DNA of 58,283 nt from an uncultured Clostridia bacterium (GTDB lineage Bacteria; Bacillota; Clostridia; TANB77; CAG-508). Positions 1 to 8,578 of the stretch are shown here, in pieces (position 1 is the stretch's first letter; each line of letters begins with the position of its first letter). The translations under genes were made by a program, and so were the position numbers. The DNA is taken from positions 1 through 58,283 of the forward strand of contig CAQUBD010000010.1 in the NCBI GenBank assembly GCA_948891265.1, written 5' to 3'. Below the pieces are notes generated by a model that made no database searches, was not told where the DNA came from, and was given only the letters and a program-made list of their open reading frames with translations.

Positions 1-58
1 TTTGGCAGACGAAAAAATTGAAAATTTTTTTGGATGACGATGAACGGAGCGAAGCGTA
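1..58 (+). repeat. Leader repeat R4, copy 1 (upstream of prkC)
   Basis: This stretch begins TTTGGCAGAC, passes an A/T-rich self-complementary core and ends GGATGACGATGAACG. It is nearly repeated at 55249-55291, again just upstream of a gene start. The ATGACGATGAAC within it opens a short reading frame that overlaps the prkC start codon here and stops after five codons in the other copy. A shared leader or control element is inferred; nothing else is known. Confidence 0.6.
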
Positions 59-76
59 GAGAAAGGAAGAAAATTT

Positions 77-2044
77 ATGAATTTGGAAGGTAAGATATTA
101 GGAAACAGGTATGAGATTATTGAAAAAATAGGGAATGGAGGAATGGCAACAGTATATAGAGCCACAGACCTAGTATTAAAAAGAAATGTAGCAGTAAAAA
201 TATTAAGAGACGAATTTACAACAGACGAAGAATTTATAAAAAGATTTGAAACAGAAGCACAATCAGCAGCAAGACTTGTCCATCCTAATATAGTTTCGAT
301 ATTCGATGTAGGTATAGACAATGGAATATATTATATAGTAATGGAATTAATACAAGGTAAAACACTAAAAGAAATAATAATAGGAGAAAGAGGGCCACTT
401 CCATGGAAATGGTCAGTAAATGTAGCAATTCAGATAGCATCAGCATTAGAGATGGCTCACAAGAATAATATAGTCCATAGAGATATAAAACCACATAATA
501 TTATAATAACAGAAGATGGAATAGCAAAAGTGACTGATTTTGGAATAGCAAAAGCTGTATCAAACTCAACAATAACAGCATTTGGAAAAACAATAGGATC
601 AGTACATTATTTTTCACCAGAACATGCAAGAGGAGGATACACAGATGCAAAATCAGATTTATATTCTTTAGGAGTAGTATTATATGAAATGGTAACAGGT
701 AAAGTACCATTTGATGCAGATACACCTGTATCTGTAGCATTAAAACATATGCAAGAAGACCCTATTCCACCAATAGAAGAAAATCATAACTTGCCAGAAG
801 CAATAAATAAAATAATATTAAAATCACTAAAAAAAGATCCAATGCTTAGATATCAAACAAGTACAGAATTATTACAAGATTTAAGAACAGCACTTAAAAA
901 TCCATCAGGGGATTTTATAGAAGATGAGGAGTATGACCCAACAGCTAGAACACAAAAAATATCAACAAACAAATATAATAGGGTAAATAGAAAAAAAGAA
1001 AACAAATTTATTACATTTGTAAAAAAACATAAAACTTTAAGTGTATTTATTGGATTAATAGTATTATTCTTTTTAGCATTTGGTGCAACAATGTTAATAT
1101 TAAACTTAACAAATCCTAAAGAAGTTGAATTGCCAAATGTAGTAGGACTTACAAGGGAAGAAGCTGAACAAAAAATAAAAACAGCAAAGTTGAATTTTGA
1201 AATTGAATCAGAAGAATATAATATAGATGTTGAAGAAAACCATATAATAAGCCAAGATCCAAAATATGTACAAAATTACAATCGAGTAAAAGAAGGAAGC
1301 ACTGTAAAAGTAGTAATAAGTAAGGGAACTGAAAAAACTATAGTGCCAAATGTAAAAGGAAAAGAAAAAGAAGAAGCAATAGAATTAATAGAAGATGCCA
1401 AATTAAAAGCAGAAATTATAGAAGAAACAAGTAAAACGGTTAAAGAAGGATTTGTAATAAGCCAAGAAACAGAGCCTAACATAGAAGCAAATGCCGGAGA
1501 TACTATAAAAATTCATATAAGCACAGGAACAGGAATAAAACAAGTAACAATGGTAGATGTTACAGGAAAAAAAGAAGCTGAGGCAAAATCATCTATAGAA
1601 GCATTAGGATTAGTTGCGAATATTGGATATAGTGAAGATACTTCAAAAGACAATGGAATTGTTTTAAAACAATCTATAGAGGTTGGAAAAGTTATAGATG
1701 AAGGAACAACAGTTACAATTACAGTAAATAAATTGGCAGAAATAAAATCTGTTCCAATAAAAATAAATGTAAAATCATTATTGGATGGAAAAATAACAGA
1801 GACAATAAAAGATGAAAATGACGAAGAAATAGAGAAAGTAAAAGATGTAAAATTAGAAGTAAAGGTTGGAGATGACATTATATATTCACAAAAAGTAAAA
1901 GCATCAGAAACATCAATATCAGCAGGTACTGCGAAAGGAACAGGAACTACAACAGTAAGAGTTTATGTAGATGGAATATTAAAAAATCAAAATACTTTAA
2001 ATTATAGTACAACAACATCGTATACAGTTGAGAAAAGTAACTAA
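77..2044 (+). CDS. prkC: PASTA-domain serine/threonine protein kinase (PrkC/Stk type)
   Basis: Membrane eukaryotic-type Ser/Thr kinase that senses muropeptides or lipid II through extracellular PASTA repeats and phosphorylates division, wall and translation proteins. A kinase domain covers about residues 12-270, with Gly-rich loop GNGGMATVY near 19, catalytic HRDIKPHN near 135 and DFGIAK. A membrane segment lies at about 320-345, followed by three PASTA repeats (about 350-555) and a C-terminal beta-rich tail of about 95 residues. The 655-aa length is normal. RBS AGGAAG lies 7 nt upstream of ATG. In Firmicutes prkC usually follows phosphatase gene prpC and precedes rsgA and rpe; prpC would lie just outside the window, and here two extra genes and an RNA separate prkC from rsgA. 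Confidence 0.96.
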   Translation: MNLEGKILGNRYEIIEKIGNGGMATVYRATDLVLKRNVAVKILRDEFTTDEEFIKRFETEAQSAARLVHPNIVSIFDVGIDNGIYYIVMELIQGKTLKEIIIGERGPLPWKWSVNVAIQIASALEMAHKNNIVHRDIKPHNIIITEDGIAKVTDFGIAKAVSNSTITAFGKTIGSVHYFSPEHARGGYTDAKSDLYSLGVVLYEMVTGKVPFDADTPVSVALKHMQEDPIPPIEENHNLPEAINKIILKSLKKDPMLRYQTSTELLQDLRTALKNPSGDFIEDEEYDPTARTQKISTNKYNRVNRKKENKFITFVKKHKTLSVFIGLIVLFFLAFGATMLILNLTNPKEVELPNVVGLTREEAEQKIKTAKLNFEIESEEYNIDVEENHIISQDPKYVQNYNRVKEGSTVKVVISKGTEKTIVPNVKGKEKEEAIELIEDAKLKAEIIEETSKTVKEGFVISQETEPNIEANAGDTIKIHISTGTGIKQVTMVDVTGKKEAEAKSSIEALGLVANIGYSEDTSKDNGIVLKQSIEVGKVIDEGTTVTITVNKLAEIKSVPIKINVKSLLDGKITETIKDENDEEIEKVKDVKLEVKVGDDIIYSQKVKASETSISAGTAKGTGTTTVRVYVDGILKNQNTLNYSTTTSYTVEKSN

Positions 2045-2068
2045 TTGTTAAAAATTTGTAAAAAACTC

Positions 2069-2097
2069 TTTTAATTCACATAAAACTGTGATATAAT
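2069..2097 (+). promoter_or_regulatory. Extended -10 promoter for the 2.1-kb RNA
   Basis: TGATATAAT at 2089-2097 matches the extended -10 consensus TGnTATAAT; the -35 (TTTTAA at 2069) is poor. It sits 45 nt after the prkC stop and would start transcription near 2104. Confidence 0.6.
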
Positions 2098-2103
2098 GTA
2101 AAA

Positions 2104-2255
2104 ACATTAAAGAATTAATCATAAAGGAAAATGAAATAAGAGTCAGGGCGACTTGACTAGGATGGAGGGCTGTAAAGCGCGAGCTTTGCAAAAGGGGTGT
2201 TGGAACAATGTTTCAACAAAGTCTGGAAATAGAAAACTATATTTCCAGACTTTTT
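2104..2255 (+). ncRNA. Candidate structured small RNA with its own terminator
   Basis: No reading frame fits here, but several hairpins do: AGTCA/TGACT, GTAAAGC-GCGA-GCTTTGC capped by a GNRA-type tetraloop, TGTTGGAAC/GTTTCAACA, and a strong intrinsic terminator with 12-bp arms AGTCTGGAAATA (2220-2231) and TATTTCCAGACT (2240-2251) followed by T5. With the promoter at 2069-2097 this is a self-contained transcript of about 150 nt, richer in GC than its surroundings. I do not recognise the family; it lacks hallmarks of RNase P RNA, tmRNA, SRP RNA and the common riboswitches. It may be a free sRNA or a leader cut short by the terminator. Confidence 0.55.
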
Positions 2256-2504
2256 CCATGCTGGTCGAACTAATCATATAAAGTTGTTTATTAAACTTTC
2301 AAAAAAGAATGGTTAATCTAACTGATCTGTATAAATATGAATTCTCTCAGGCTGCGCATCACTGCATTTTAGGATATATTATAAATTTTAAGTTTGAACA
2401 TGGATAAAAAACCGAAACTTAAATAAAAAATTATATTGATTTTTTGCTTTTTTATTTATATAATTTAATATAAGCAAAGGAAAAAGATATGGAGAAAAGT
2501 TAAT
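2256..2504. other. Intergenic stretch between the candidate RNA and the next gene
   Basis: No coding frame. A hairpin pairs TTTAAGTTT with AAACTTAAA around 2387-2425, in front of the gene at 2505. The rest is AT-rich without recognisable signals. Confidence 0.4.
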
Positions 2505-3092
2505 ATGAGAGAAATTCAATTTTGCGAATTAAAGTTAAAAAATATTAATAATGAAAATGAATTTTATAAATTTTATCTAAAAACAATTCAAAATAAAGTG
2601 GTAGAAAATGAAAACTTAGAAATTCCAAATAAAAAGTATGAAATATGTTATTTAGATATACTTGATGGAAAAATAGTTTTATTAAATAAAGAATATATTC
2701 AAAAGGAAGAAACAATAGAACAAGAATTATTTTATGATTATTCAATAGCATATAAAATATATAATCTAATATTAGACATATATGAAAGTATAGAAGATGA
2801 AAAAAATGAATTTAATGAATTATATAAAAATGAAAGATTAAAAAAGAATAAAGAAATAATAAAACTAAAACAGCAAGATGAAGAACTTTTTGAAAAAGCA
2901 TTAGAAAAATATATTATCATTAGAAATTCTGAAATCTATAAAAGATATTTAGAATTAGAAGAAGAAAACAAAAGATTGGTAATGGAAAACAATATACTTA
3001 AAGAAAAATATAAATCAAAAATACAAAATAACAATATAGGATTTTTCAATAGAATAATAAATAAATTAAAAAACAAGAGATTATATGAATAG
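2505..3092 (+). CDS. Hypothetical Glu/Lys-rich coiled-coil protein, 195 aa
   Basis: I do not recognise this gene. The 195-residue product is rich in Glu, Lys, Asn and Ile. The N-terminal half looks globular (alternating hydrophobic strands, a central Tyr-rich segment); residues about 85-175 are highly charged with heptad-like Leu/Ile spacing, consistent with a long coiled coil; the C-terminus is basic. No signal peptide or membrane segment. It lies 11 nt upstream of the DHH phosphoesterase gene with no terminator between, so both are probably co-transcribed. The RBS (GGAGAAAAG) is modest. Confidence 0.7.
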   Translation: MREIQFCELKLKNINNENEFYKFYLKTIQNKVVENENLEIPNKKYEICYLDILDGKIVLLNKEYIQKEETIEQELFYDYSIAYKIYNLILDIYESIEDEKNEFNELYKNERLKKNKEIIKLKQQDEELFEKALEKYIIIRNSEIYKRYLELEEENKRLVMENNILKEKYKSKIQNNNIGFFNRIINKLKNKRLYE

Positions 3093-3103
3093 GAAACGAA
3101 AAT

Positions 3104-4552
3104 ATGATAGAAGAAATAATAGAAAAAGCAAAAAAACAAAATAAAAAAGTATATGTATATGCACACAAATTTCCAGATGGAGATGCAATTAGTTCTTCAT
3201 GTGCGATAGTTGAATATTTGAAGAATAAAGGAATTGAAGCAAAATATGTAGTAAGCCAGGAAATAAGAGCATATAAACAAGTTGTAGGAAATATCCTAGG
3301 AACAACATCAGTGGAAAAAGATGCAATTTCTTTAATATTGGATACAAGTACAGTAGACTATGCAGAAAATAAACTATTTAAAAGTTCATCACCAGAAAAT
3401 ACATACATAATTGACCATCATGAAAAAGCAAAAAATACAATATGTATTGAAGACGAATTAAATATTCCAAGTAAAAATGTAATAAGAAATTCAAAGGCAA
3501 GCTCAACATGTGAAATATTAGTAAATGAATTAGAGGAAAATAGTATTACACCACAAATAGCCAATCTGTTAACACTAGGATTATTAACAGATACAGCTAA
3601 ATTAAAATTTTTGAAACGAGACACATTGCAAAATTTATCCGAATTATTAAAAGCAGGAGCTGACTATGAAAATATTATTGGACTCTGCAATAGAAAAAAT
3701 AGATTAATGGAAGAAGTAGGATTAGCAAAAATATTATTAAAAACACAAACATTTCAAATTGGTGATACTTTTGGAATGATATTACCAGTAAATAATAGTA
3801 AAGTATATCAACTAAATAAAGAATATGGAATAAGAAATCCACAAAAGAAAATATTTAAAATGTCAGACATAGAAAAGTGTAGTTTTAATTGCATATTGTC
3901 AGAAAATGTACCTAATAGATATGAAGCAGAATTTAGAAGTACATCAATGTATGGGAATTTTAATGTTTTTGAATTAGCAAGTCAATTTGGGGGAGGAGGA
4001 CATTACAATGCATCAGGATGTTCTTTTAATCAATCTAATTTAGGACAACTAATGACTATAATAAAAGACCAAACTACAAAGATGTACTCAGAACAGGGCG
4101 AAAATATACCTGAAATAGAAAGAAGTAGATATGATGAAGAACTTTCTTCTATTTTTACAAAGACTAATAGATTAACAAAAAATGTTACTCCAGAAATATT
4201 AACACAAGTTGATAAAATGATAAAAAATGGTGCAAATTATGAATATACTTATAAAAAAATGAAATCATTTAAAACATTTATGTTAGAAAATGAAATCTTA
4301 AGTAGAATTTCAAATAATAAATTAACTGAAAGAACACCATCAATTAATATATATCTATCACAAGAACAATTAGCAGCATTAATGAAAAGATATGAAGTAA
4401 AAGAAGATGATATATTGAATGTTATTAGTGTTTTTGAAAATATAGATGTAAGAAAGGCATCAATAATATTACCTGATGGAAGAAAATCACAAATTAGTGC
4501 TGATGGAAAAATAAGAAATTGTATAGATATGGAGGAAAGATGCAAGGAATAA
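3104..4552 (+). CDS. DHH/DHHA1-family phosphoesterase (NrnA-like) with C-terminal extension
   Basis: Predicted cytoplasmic Mn-dependent phosphoesterase of the family that degrades nanoRNA, pAp or cyclic dinucleotide products. DHH-domain motifs are visible: FPDGDA near residue 24, LDTST near 87 and the signature IIDHHE near 104. A DHHA1 domain follows with GGGGHYNASG near residue 297. Usual NrnA proteins are about 320 aa; this one is 482 aa, with about 150 extra residues after DHHA1 that carry no motif I know. The stop codon overlaps the rsgA start by 13 nt, indicating translational coupling. Family is clear; exact substrate is not. Confidence 0.85.
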   Translation: MIEEIIEKAKKQNKKVYVYAHKFPDGDAISSSCAIVEYLKNKGIEAKYVVSQEIRAYKQVVGNILGTTSVEKDAISLILDTSTVDYAENKLFKSSSPENTYIIDHHEKAKNTICIEDELNIPSKNVIRNSKASSTCEILVNELEENSITPQIANLLTLGLLTDTAKLKFLKRDTLQNLSELLKAGADYENIIGLCNRKNRLMEEVGLAKILLKTQTFQIGDTFGMILPVNNSKVYQLNKEYGIRNPQKKIFKMSDIEKCSFNCILSENVPNRYEAEFRSTSMYGNFNVFELASQFGGGGHYNASGCSFNQSNLGQLMTIIKDQTTKMYSEQGENIPEIERSRYDEELSSIFTKTNRLTKNVTPEILTQVDKMIKNGANYEYTYKKMKSFKTFMLENEILSRISNNKLTERTPSINIYLSQEQLAALMKRYEVKEDDILNVISVFENIDVRKASIILPDGRKSQISADGKIRNCIDMEERCKE

Positions 4553-5421
4553 TAATAGAAAATATTTCGAACTTATATAGAATAAAAACGCAAGAAAAAA
4601 TATATGAAGCAAATGCAAGAGGAAAACTAAAAAAAGAAGAAATAGTGCCAGTAGTTGGGGACAAAGTTAAAATTGAAATATTACACGAAGAAAAAAGCAA
4701 AGCAGTAATAGAAGAAATACTACCAAGAGCAACATATATAAAAAGACCTAAAATGAGTAATATAACACAAATAATATTAGTTGTTTCAAGCAAAAATCCA
4801 AAACCAGACTTACTATTATTAGACAAGCAATTAGCATATGCAGAATACTTAAAAATAAAACCAATAATAATATTAAACAAAACAGACTTAGACAAAAATA
4901 AAGAATTTGGGAAAATAAAATCAATATATGAAAAAATAGGATATAAAGTAATAGATACAATAGCAAAAGAACAAAGAGGGATACAAGAATTAAAAGAAGT
5001 ATTATATGGAAATATAAATGTATTTTCAGGAAACTCAGGAGTAGGAAAATCAACATTAATAAATGCAATATTTAAAAAAGACATAACACAAGAAGGCGAA
5101 ATAAGTTTAAAAAATAAAAAAGGAAAAAACACAACAACAGCAACTGTGATTTATGAAATAGATGAAAATACATATATAGCAGACACACCAGGATTTTCAA
5201 CATTTGATATATCAGAAATAGAATATAAGGAGTTAGACAAATACTTCAAAGAATTTAAAACAGAAATAGAAAAATGTGAATATGTAGGATGTACACACAT
5301 AAAAGAAGAAAACTGTGGAATAAAACAAGCAATAGAAGAAGGAAAAATACACAAAACAAGATATGAAAGATTTTGCAGAATATACAGTGAATTAAAAGAA
5401 AAAGATAAGTATAAATATTAA
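4540..5421 (+). CDS. rsgA: Ribosome small-subunit-dependent GTPase RsgA (YjeQ/CpgA)
   Basis: Circularly permuted GTPase acting in late 30S maturation. The start chosen is ATG 4540 (MQGIII...), because GGAGG at 4531-4535 sits directly before it; this gives 293 aa, normal for the family. An N-terminal OB fold (about 1-70) is followed by G4 NKTD near 113, G1 GNSGVGKST near 164 and G3 DTPGF near 215: the permuted G4-G1-G3 order is diagnostic. The C-terminal zinc-binding part contains CEYVGCTH and a further Cys. It overlaps the upstream DHH gene and precedes rpe, as in other Firmicutes. Confidence 0.96.
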   Translation: MQGIIIENISNLYRIKTQEKIYEANARGKLKKEEIVPVVGDKVKIEILHEEKSKAVIEEILPRATYIKRPKMSNITQIILVVSSKNPKPDLLLLDKQLAYAEYLKIKPIIILNKTDLDKNKEFGKIKSIYEKIGYKVIDTIAKEQRGIQELKEVLYGNINVFSGNSGVGKSTLINAIFKKDITQEGEISLKNKKGKNTTTATVIYEIDENTYIADTPGFSTFDISEIEYKELDKYFKEFKTEIEKCEYVGCTHIKEENCGIKQAIEEGKIHKTRYERFCRIYSELKEKDKYKY

Positions 5422-5422
5422 T

Positions 5423-5462
5423 GTCCCATTGGGGACGTTTCCTTTTGGGACATTTTTGTCCA
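5423..5462 (+). terminator. REP-like hairpin acting as rsgA terminator
   Basis: ATGTCCCA and TGGGACAT form a stem followed by TTTTT directly after the rsgA stop. A further GTCC...GGGACATA segment follows to 5476. The GTCCC/GGGAC words recur in several other intergenic regions of the window. Confidence 0.55.
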
Positions 5463-5512
5463 ATTAGGGACATATCTTTATAAATATATAATTTTGGCGG
5501 GAGGAAAATAAA

Positions 5513-6175
5513 ATGGTAGAAATATCAACATCAATACTTTCAGTAATAAAAGGAGAAGAATCAAAAACTTTTTTTGGGCTAGAAAAAGCAAAAACAGACT
5601 ATTTTCACATAGATGTTATGGATGGGAAATTTGTTAAAAAAAATACATACAATAAAATGTTAGAATATGCATCATATATAAAAAGGATATCTAATTTGCC
5701 ATTAGATGTACATTTAATGATTGAAGATATAGATAAAGGTATAGAAGATTTTTTAGCAGTTGAACCTAATATAATAACATTTCATTATGAAGCTTGTAAA
5801 GATAAAGAAGAAGTAATGAATCATATAAAAAAGATAAAGGAAAACAATTGCAAAGTAGGACTAAGCATAAAACCAGAAACAAATATAGAAGAAATATATG
5901 AATTTTTACCATATATTCATATGTGCTTAGTAATGACAGTTGAACCAGGAAAAGGTGGACAAACACTTTTAACAGAAATGGTAGATAAAATATCTAAATT
6001 AAAAAAATATATTGCTGAAAATAATGTAGAAATTGATATAGAAGCAGATGGTGGAATAAATTTAAAGACAGCTGATGCTGTAAAAGATGCTGGAGCTAAT
6101 ATATTAGTTGCAGGCACAGCAATTTTAATGGCTAATGATTATAAAGTAATAATAGATGAACTTAGAAAAAAGTAA
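5513..6175 (+). CDS. rpe: Ribulose-phosphate 3-epimerase
   Basis: Interconverts ribulose 5-phosphate and xylulose 5-phosphate in the pentose phosphate pathway. The TIM-barrel family motifs are present: HIDVMDGKFV near residue 33 (metal and catalytic Asp), DVHLMIE near 64, MTVEPGKGGQ near 141 and EADGGI near 183 (second catalytic Asp). Length 220 aa is standard. RBS GGGAGG is 8 nt upstream of ATG. It follows rsgA, the usual Firmicutes order, but a REP-type terminator separates the two. Confidence 0.97.
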   Translation: MVEISTSILSVIKGEESKTFFGLEKAKTDYFHIDVMDGKFVKKNTYNKMLEYASYIKRISNLPLDVHLMIEDIDKGIEDFLAVEPNIITFHYEACKDKEEVMNHIKKIKENNCKVGLSIKPETNIEEIYEFLPYIHMCLVMTVEPGKGGQTLLTEMVDKISKLKKYIAENNVEIDIEADGGINLKTADAVKDAGANILVAGTAILMANDYKVIIDELRKK

Positions 6176-6200
6176 AATAGTATATTAAAGGTACAAAAAT

Positions 6201-6231
6201 AAGGAAGTGGGGAGATAAATCCCCATTTCCT
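6201..6231. terminator. Bidirectional terminator between rpe and the convergent gene
   Basis: AGGAAGTGGGGA pairs with TCCCCATTTCCT (one G.T wobble), with T/A-rich flanks on both sides, between convergent genes. Confidence 0.65.
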
Positions 6232-6233
6232 AT

Positions 6234-7550
6234 TTAGTTTTCATCTTGTTCAGTTTCTATAATTTCATCAGATTTTGCTTTTTCTTTAGTTTCGTCTTTA
6301 TCAGATTTTAGATCTTTTTTAGTTTTTTTAACACTTTCATTTTTGTCAGATTTTACTTCTTTTTTAGTTTCACTAACATTTTCAACTTCGTTAGATGCTG
6401 TAAGATTTTTACTGCTTTTCTTAGGAAGTATAGATACAACTAATATTCCTAATCCTAAAATAGTAACTATAAGTGAAATTATTCCTCCTATATAAGGAAG
6501 TTGAGTTAATATCCAAATAGCAGATCCAGATAGTATTAACATACCAAAAATTCCTAAATTTTTATTTATATTTAATTTAGAACATACAAAATTATTAGCA
6601 GTAATTGCGAATAGAGATTTTGAAAGTATAATTGCTAAAATATATAATACAAATAAAAATAAAGAAATACTAGAAGTTAACCTTAGTAAAATTAATATTA
6701 TACATGCTATAGGAACAACAAATAGAGTAAGTAAGCCACAACCTAATATCCCTAAAGATTTTTTTCCTACATAATTATAAGTATTATTTAAAAATTTAGG
6801 AGCCATATATATACATATTAACCATATAGCTAGTAAAAATACAATAAATTCTCCTAAATCTAAAATATAATCTGCTATAATTGACTGAACTGACAAGTCT
6901 TTTGTTAATGCATTTTTAGTATAATTTGTTGTACCAGAAACAACTTTTTCAGGTACTGATATCTCATTATTAGATGAATAATTTAGATCACCATATATAA
7001 TGCCACTAGTACTATTATCTGTATTAAAATTCATAGTAGAACAATCTATAAATGCATTTCTTCCAACAACTCCATTTAGATTTAAAGTATCACAAAAGGC
7101 TTTAATATCTCTATAAACATATCCATTAGAAATGTTTATATTTTTAGAACACGCAAATACATCATATACTACTCCTTTTATTTCAAGAGATTCTGATATA
7201 GTAAATAGATTACTAAATACATAACCTTGTTCTCCAATAATAACATTTTTGGCTAAAACAAAGGCATCACCACCAATTTGTGAATTAATAGTAACTGTAT
7301 CAGCACAAACAAAAAGATTTCCATCTACGATATAATCAATTGTAATATCTTTTCCTGAAAGATAAACATCACTTTTTTTGTAATTACTTTCATCAGTTCT
7401 AGCATTAGGATTTACTGCTTCTGTAGAATTTTCTGAAATAGGCATTATTCCTTCATCAACAGATTCATTATCAGCAAAAACAAATGTAGCTGAGAATAAT
7501 AAGATAAATACAAGAAAAAGTAAAATAATTTTTGTCTTGTTTTTTAACAT
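6234..7550 (-). CDS. Bactofilin-like beta-helix protein with signal peptide and membrane C-domain
   Basis: The product has a clear signal peptide (basic MLKNKTK, hydrophobic core to about residue 25, then ADN). Residues about 55-180 form short repeats of the type GDxxV..NVxI, typical of polymer-forming, bactofilin-related right-handed beta helices. Residues about 215-385 contain five to six hydrophobic helices, and the tail (about 385-438) is a Lys/Glu-rich charged region. This matches the family often annotated polymer-forming cytoskeletal protein fused to a membrane domain in Clostridia; the biochemical role is unknown. Start ATG is preceded on the minus strand by AAAAAGGAGGAC. Monocistronic, convergent with rpe. 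Confidence 0.75.
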   Translation of the reverse strand: MLKNKTKIILLFLVFILLFSATFVFADNESVDEGIMPISENSTEAVNPNARTDESNYKKSDVYLSGKDITIDYIVDGNLFVCADTVTINSQIGGDAFVLAKNVIIGEQGYVFSNLFTISESLEIKGVVYDVFACSKNINISNGYVYRDIKAFCDTLNLNGVVGRNAFIDCSTMNFNTDNSTSGIIYGDLNYSSNNEISVPEKVVSGTTNYTKNALTKDLSVQSIIADYILDLGEFIVFLLAIWLICIYMAPKFLNNTYNYVGKKSLGILGCGLLTLFVVPIACIILILLRLTSSISLFLFVLYILAIILSKSLFAITANNFVCSKLNINKNLGIFGMLILSGSAIWILTQLPYIGGIISLIVTILGLGILVVSILPKKSSKNLTASNEVENVSETKKEVKSDKNESVKKTKKDLKSDKDETKEKAKSDEIIETEQDEN

Positions 7551-7672
7551 AACAAGTCCTCCTTTTTATTTAATTTATGATGATAAAATCATACATCTTT
7601 AAATAAAACTTGTCAATGATTTTGAAATTTTAAAATTTTATATTTAGTTTGTACTTAAATATTTATGCATAA

Positions 7673-7709
7673 AAAAAGAGATGACAAACATTGAATTTGT
7701 CATCTCTTA
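7673..7709 (-). terminator. Terminator of the small zinc-protein gene
   Basis: Arms AAGAGATGACAAA and TTTGTCATCTCTT with a 7-nt loop; read on the minus strand the stem is followed by T7. Confidence 0.8.
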
Positions 7710-7716
7710 AAATAAT

Positions 7717-7926
7717 TTACCTTTTCAGAATTTTCTTACCAGTACCATGACAAAAAGGACATGGCGTTTCTCTGGCCCCATTACAGAAAGGGCAAGTAGG
7801 AGAGAAAGTTGGAACAACTAAAGCACTTATATTATATCCAACTTTACCACAACAACTGCAAGGCCGTATACCAGTACCAGAACAATGAGTACAATTACCT
7901 TTTTGCTCAGAGCCTTTTTTAAACAT
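7717..7926 (-). CDS. Small DnaJ-type zinc-finger protein (CxxCxGxG motifs), 69 aa
   Basis: The protein has CTHCSGTG, CSCCGKVG, CPFCNGAR and CPFCHGTG, the repeat pattern of the DnaJ cysteine-rich domain, and should bind two zinc ions. No J-domain is attached. RBS AGGAGG lies before the ATG on the minus strand, and a terminator follows. Codon use differs from the large genes. It holds an in-frame CGG (codon 21, in GIRPC) that must be read as sense, because the zinc motifs continue in the same frame. A similar 32-aa protein is encoded at 8579-8677. Function unknown; a small chaperone-like or redox protein is possible. Confidence 0.75.
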   Translation of the reverse strand: MFKKGSEQKGNCTHCSGTGIRPCSCCGKVGYNISALVVPTFSPTCPFCNGARETPCPFCHGTGKKILKR

Positions 7927-8012
7927 AGTAATACCTCCTGTATAATTATTTTAATTTCAAAGATCGTTACAATACTAAGTATAACATAAGTTTACAGAAT
8001 GTACAATAGATA

Positions 8013-8042
8013 TTGACAAATTTATGTAAAATATGATATAAT
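8013..8042 (+). promoter_or_regulatory. Promoter of the 64-aa protein / SCIFF unit
   Basis: TTGACA at 8013-8018 and TATAAT at 8037-8042, 18-nt spacer, with TG at -15 (TGATATAAT). Confidence 0.8.
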
Positions 8043-8094
8043 TTCATTATTAATTTGCAAAAATAATTGTGTTGTAACACAAGGAGGAAAAGTA

Positions 8095-8289
8095 ATGGCA
8101 AAAAGAAAAGAAAGACTTATGGAAAAAGCAAGTAGAATTATGCAGGAAGAATTGGAAATAAGAGATGATCAGTATGGAAACGGCTTATATGATGATCCAT
8201 ATTCAGACGAATTCTACAGATTTAAGGAACAGCAGGAAGAAGAAAGAAGATGGCAGTATATGACAAGACATCATCAGGGGTGGGATTAA
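8095..8289 (+). CDS. Hypothetical acidic small protein, 64 aa
   Basis: Not recognised. A 64-residue, highly charged protein with a basic N-terminus (MAKRKERLMEKASR), an acidic Tyr/Asp-rich middle and a Gln/Glu/Arg C-terminus. RBS AAGGAGGAAAAGTA precedes ATG, and a strong promoter lies at 8013-8042. The SCIFF precursor gene follows 64 nt downstream on the same strand without an obvious terminator, so the two may share a transcript. Codon use (CAG, CGG-free, GGC) differs from neighbouring large genes. Confidence 0.65.
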   Translation: MAKRKERLMEKASRIMQEELEIRDDQYGNGLYDDPYSDEFYRFKEQQEEERRWQYMTRHHQGWD

Positions 8290-8353
8290 AGTTTTCCTTT
8301 TAAAAGAGCTATGGCAACTGTTAACCACGCACAAAATAAAAGGTGGTGAAAAT

Positions 8354-8506
8354 ATGAAGCATATTAAATCTTTAAAAGTAAAAAAGTTGAACCAGACTAT
8401 TAAGAAGGGTGGCTGTGGAGAATGCCAGACCTCCTGCCAGTCTGCATGCAAGACTTCCTGCACAGTGGGAAATCAGAGTTGTGAAAACAAAAAAGAAAAA
8501 AAATGA
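8354..8506 (+). CDS. scfA: SCIFF peptide precursor (six-cysteine ranthipeptide), 50 aa
   Basis: The 50-residue product starts MKHIKSLKVKKL and carries six Cys at positions 21, 24, 28, 32, 36 and 43, in the string CGECQTSCQSACKTSC and then C43EN. This is the SCIFF signature, a near-universal Clostridia peptide whose cysteines are joined by thioether bonds by a radical SAM maturase (ScfB) using SPASM-type clusters. RBS AGGTGGTGA lies 4 nt upstream of the ATG. In most genomes the maturase gene follows directly; here no radical SAM gene is present next to it or elsewhere in the window. A hairpin terminator follows at 8525-8555. Codons are GC-richer than in the surroundings. Confidence 0.93.
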   Translation: MKHIKSLKVKKLNQTIKKGGCGECQTSCQSACKTSCTVGNQSCENKKEKK

Positions 8507-8524
8507 TAGTTTCAAAAGAGAAAG

Positions 8525-8555
8525 AGCACATGCAGTTAAATGCATGTGCTTCTTT
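8525..8555. terminator. Hairpin terminator after the SCIFF gene
   Basis: AGCACATGCA and TGCATGTGCT flank a GTTAAA loop, followed by TCTTT. It lies between SCIFF and the convergent small zinc ORF and could serve both. Confidence 0.65.
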
Positions 8556-8578
8556 GATATTAAATACATTTTGGATAC

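Noticed and set aside
2104..2255. Known riboswitch or housekeeping RNA at 2.1 kb
   Set aside because: Core motifs of TPP, SAM, FMN, lysine, c-di-GMP, RNase P, tmRNA and SRP RNAs were not found, so it was left unnamed.
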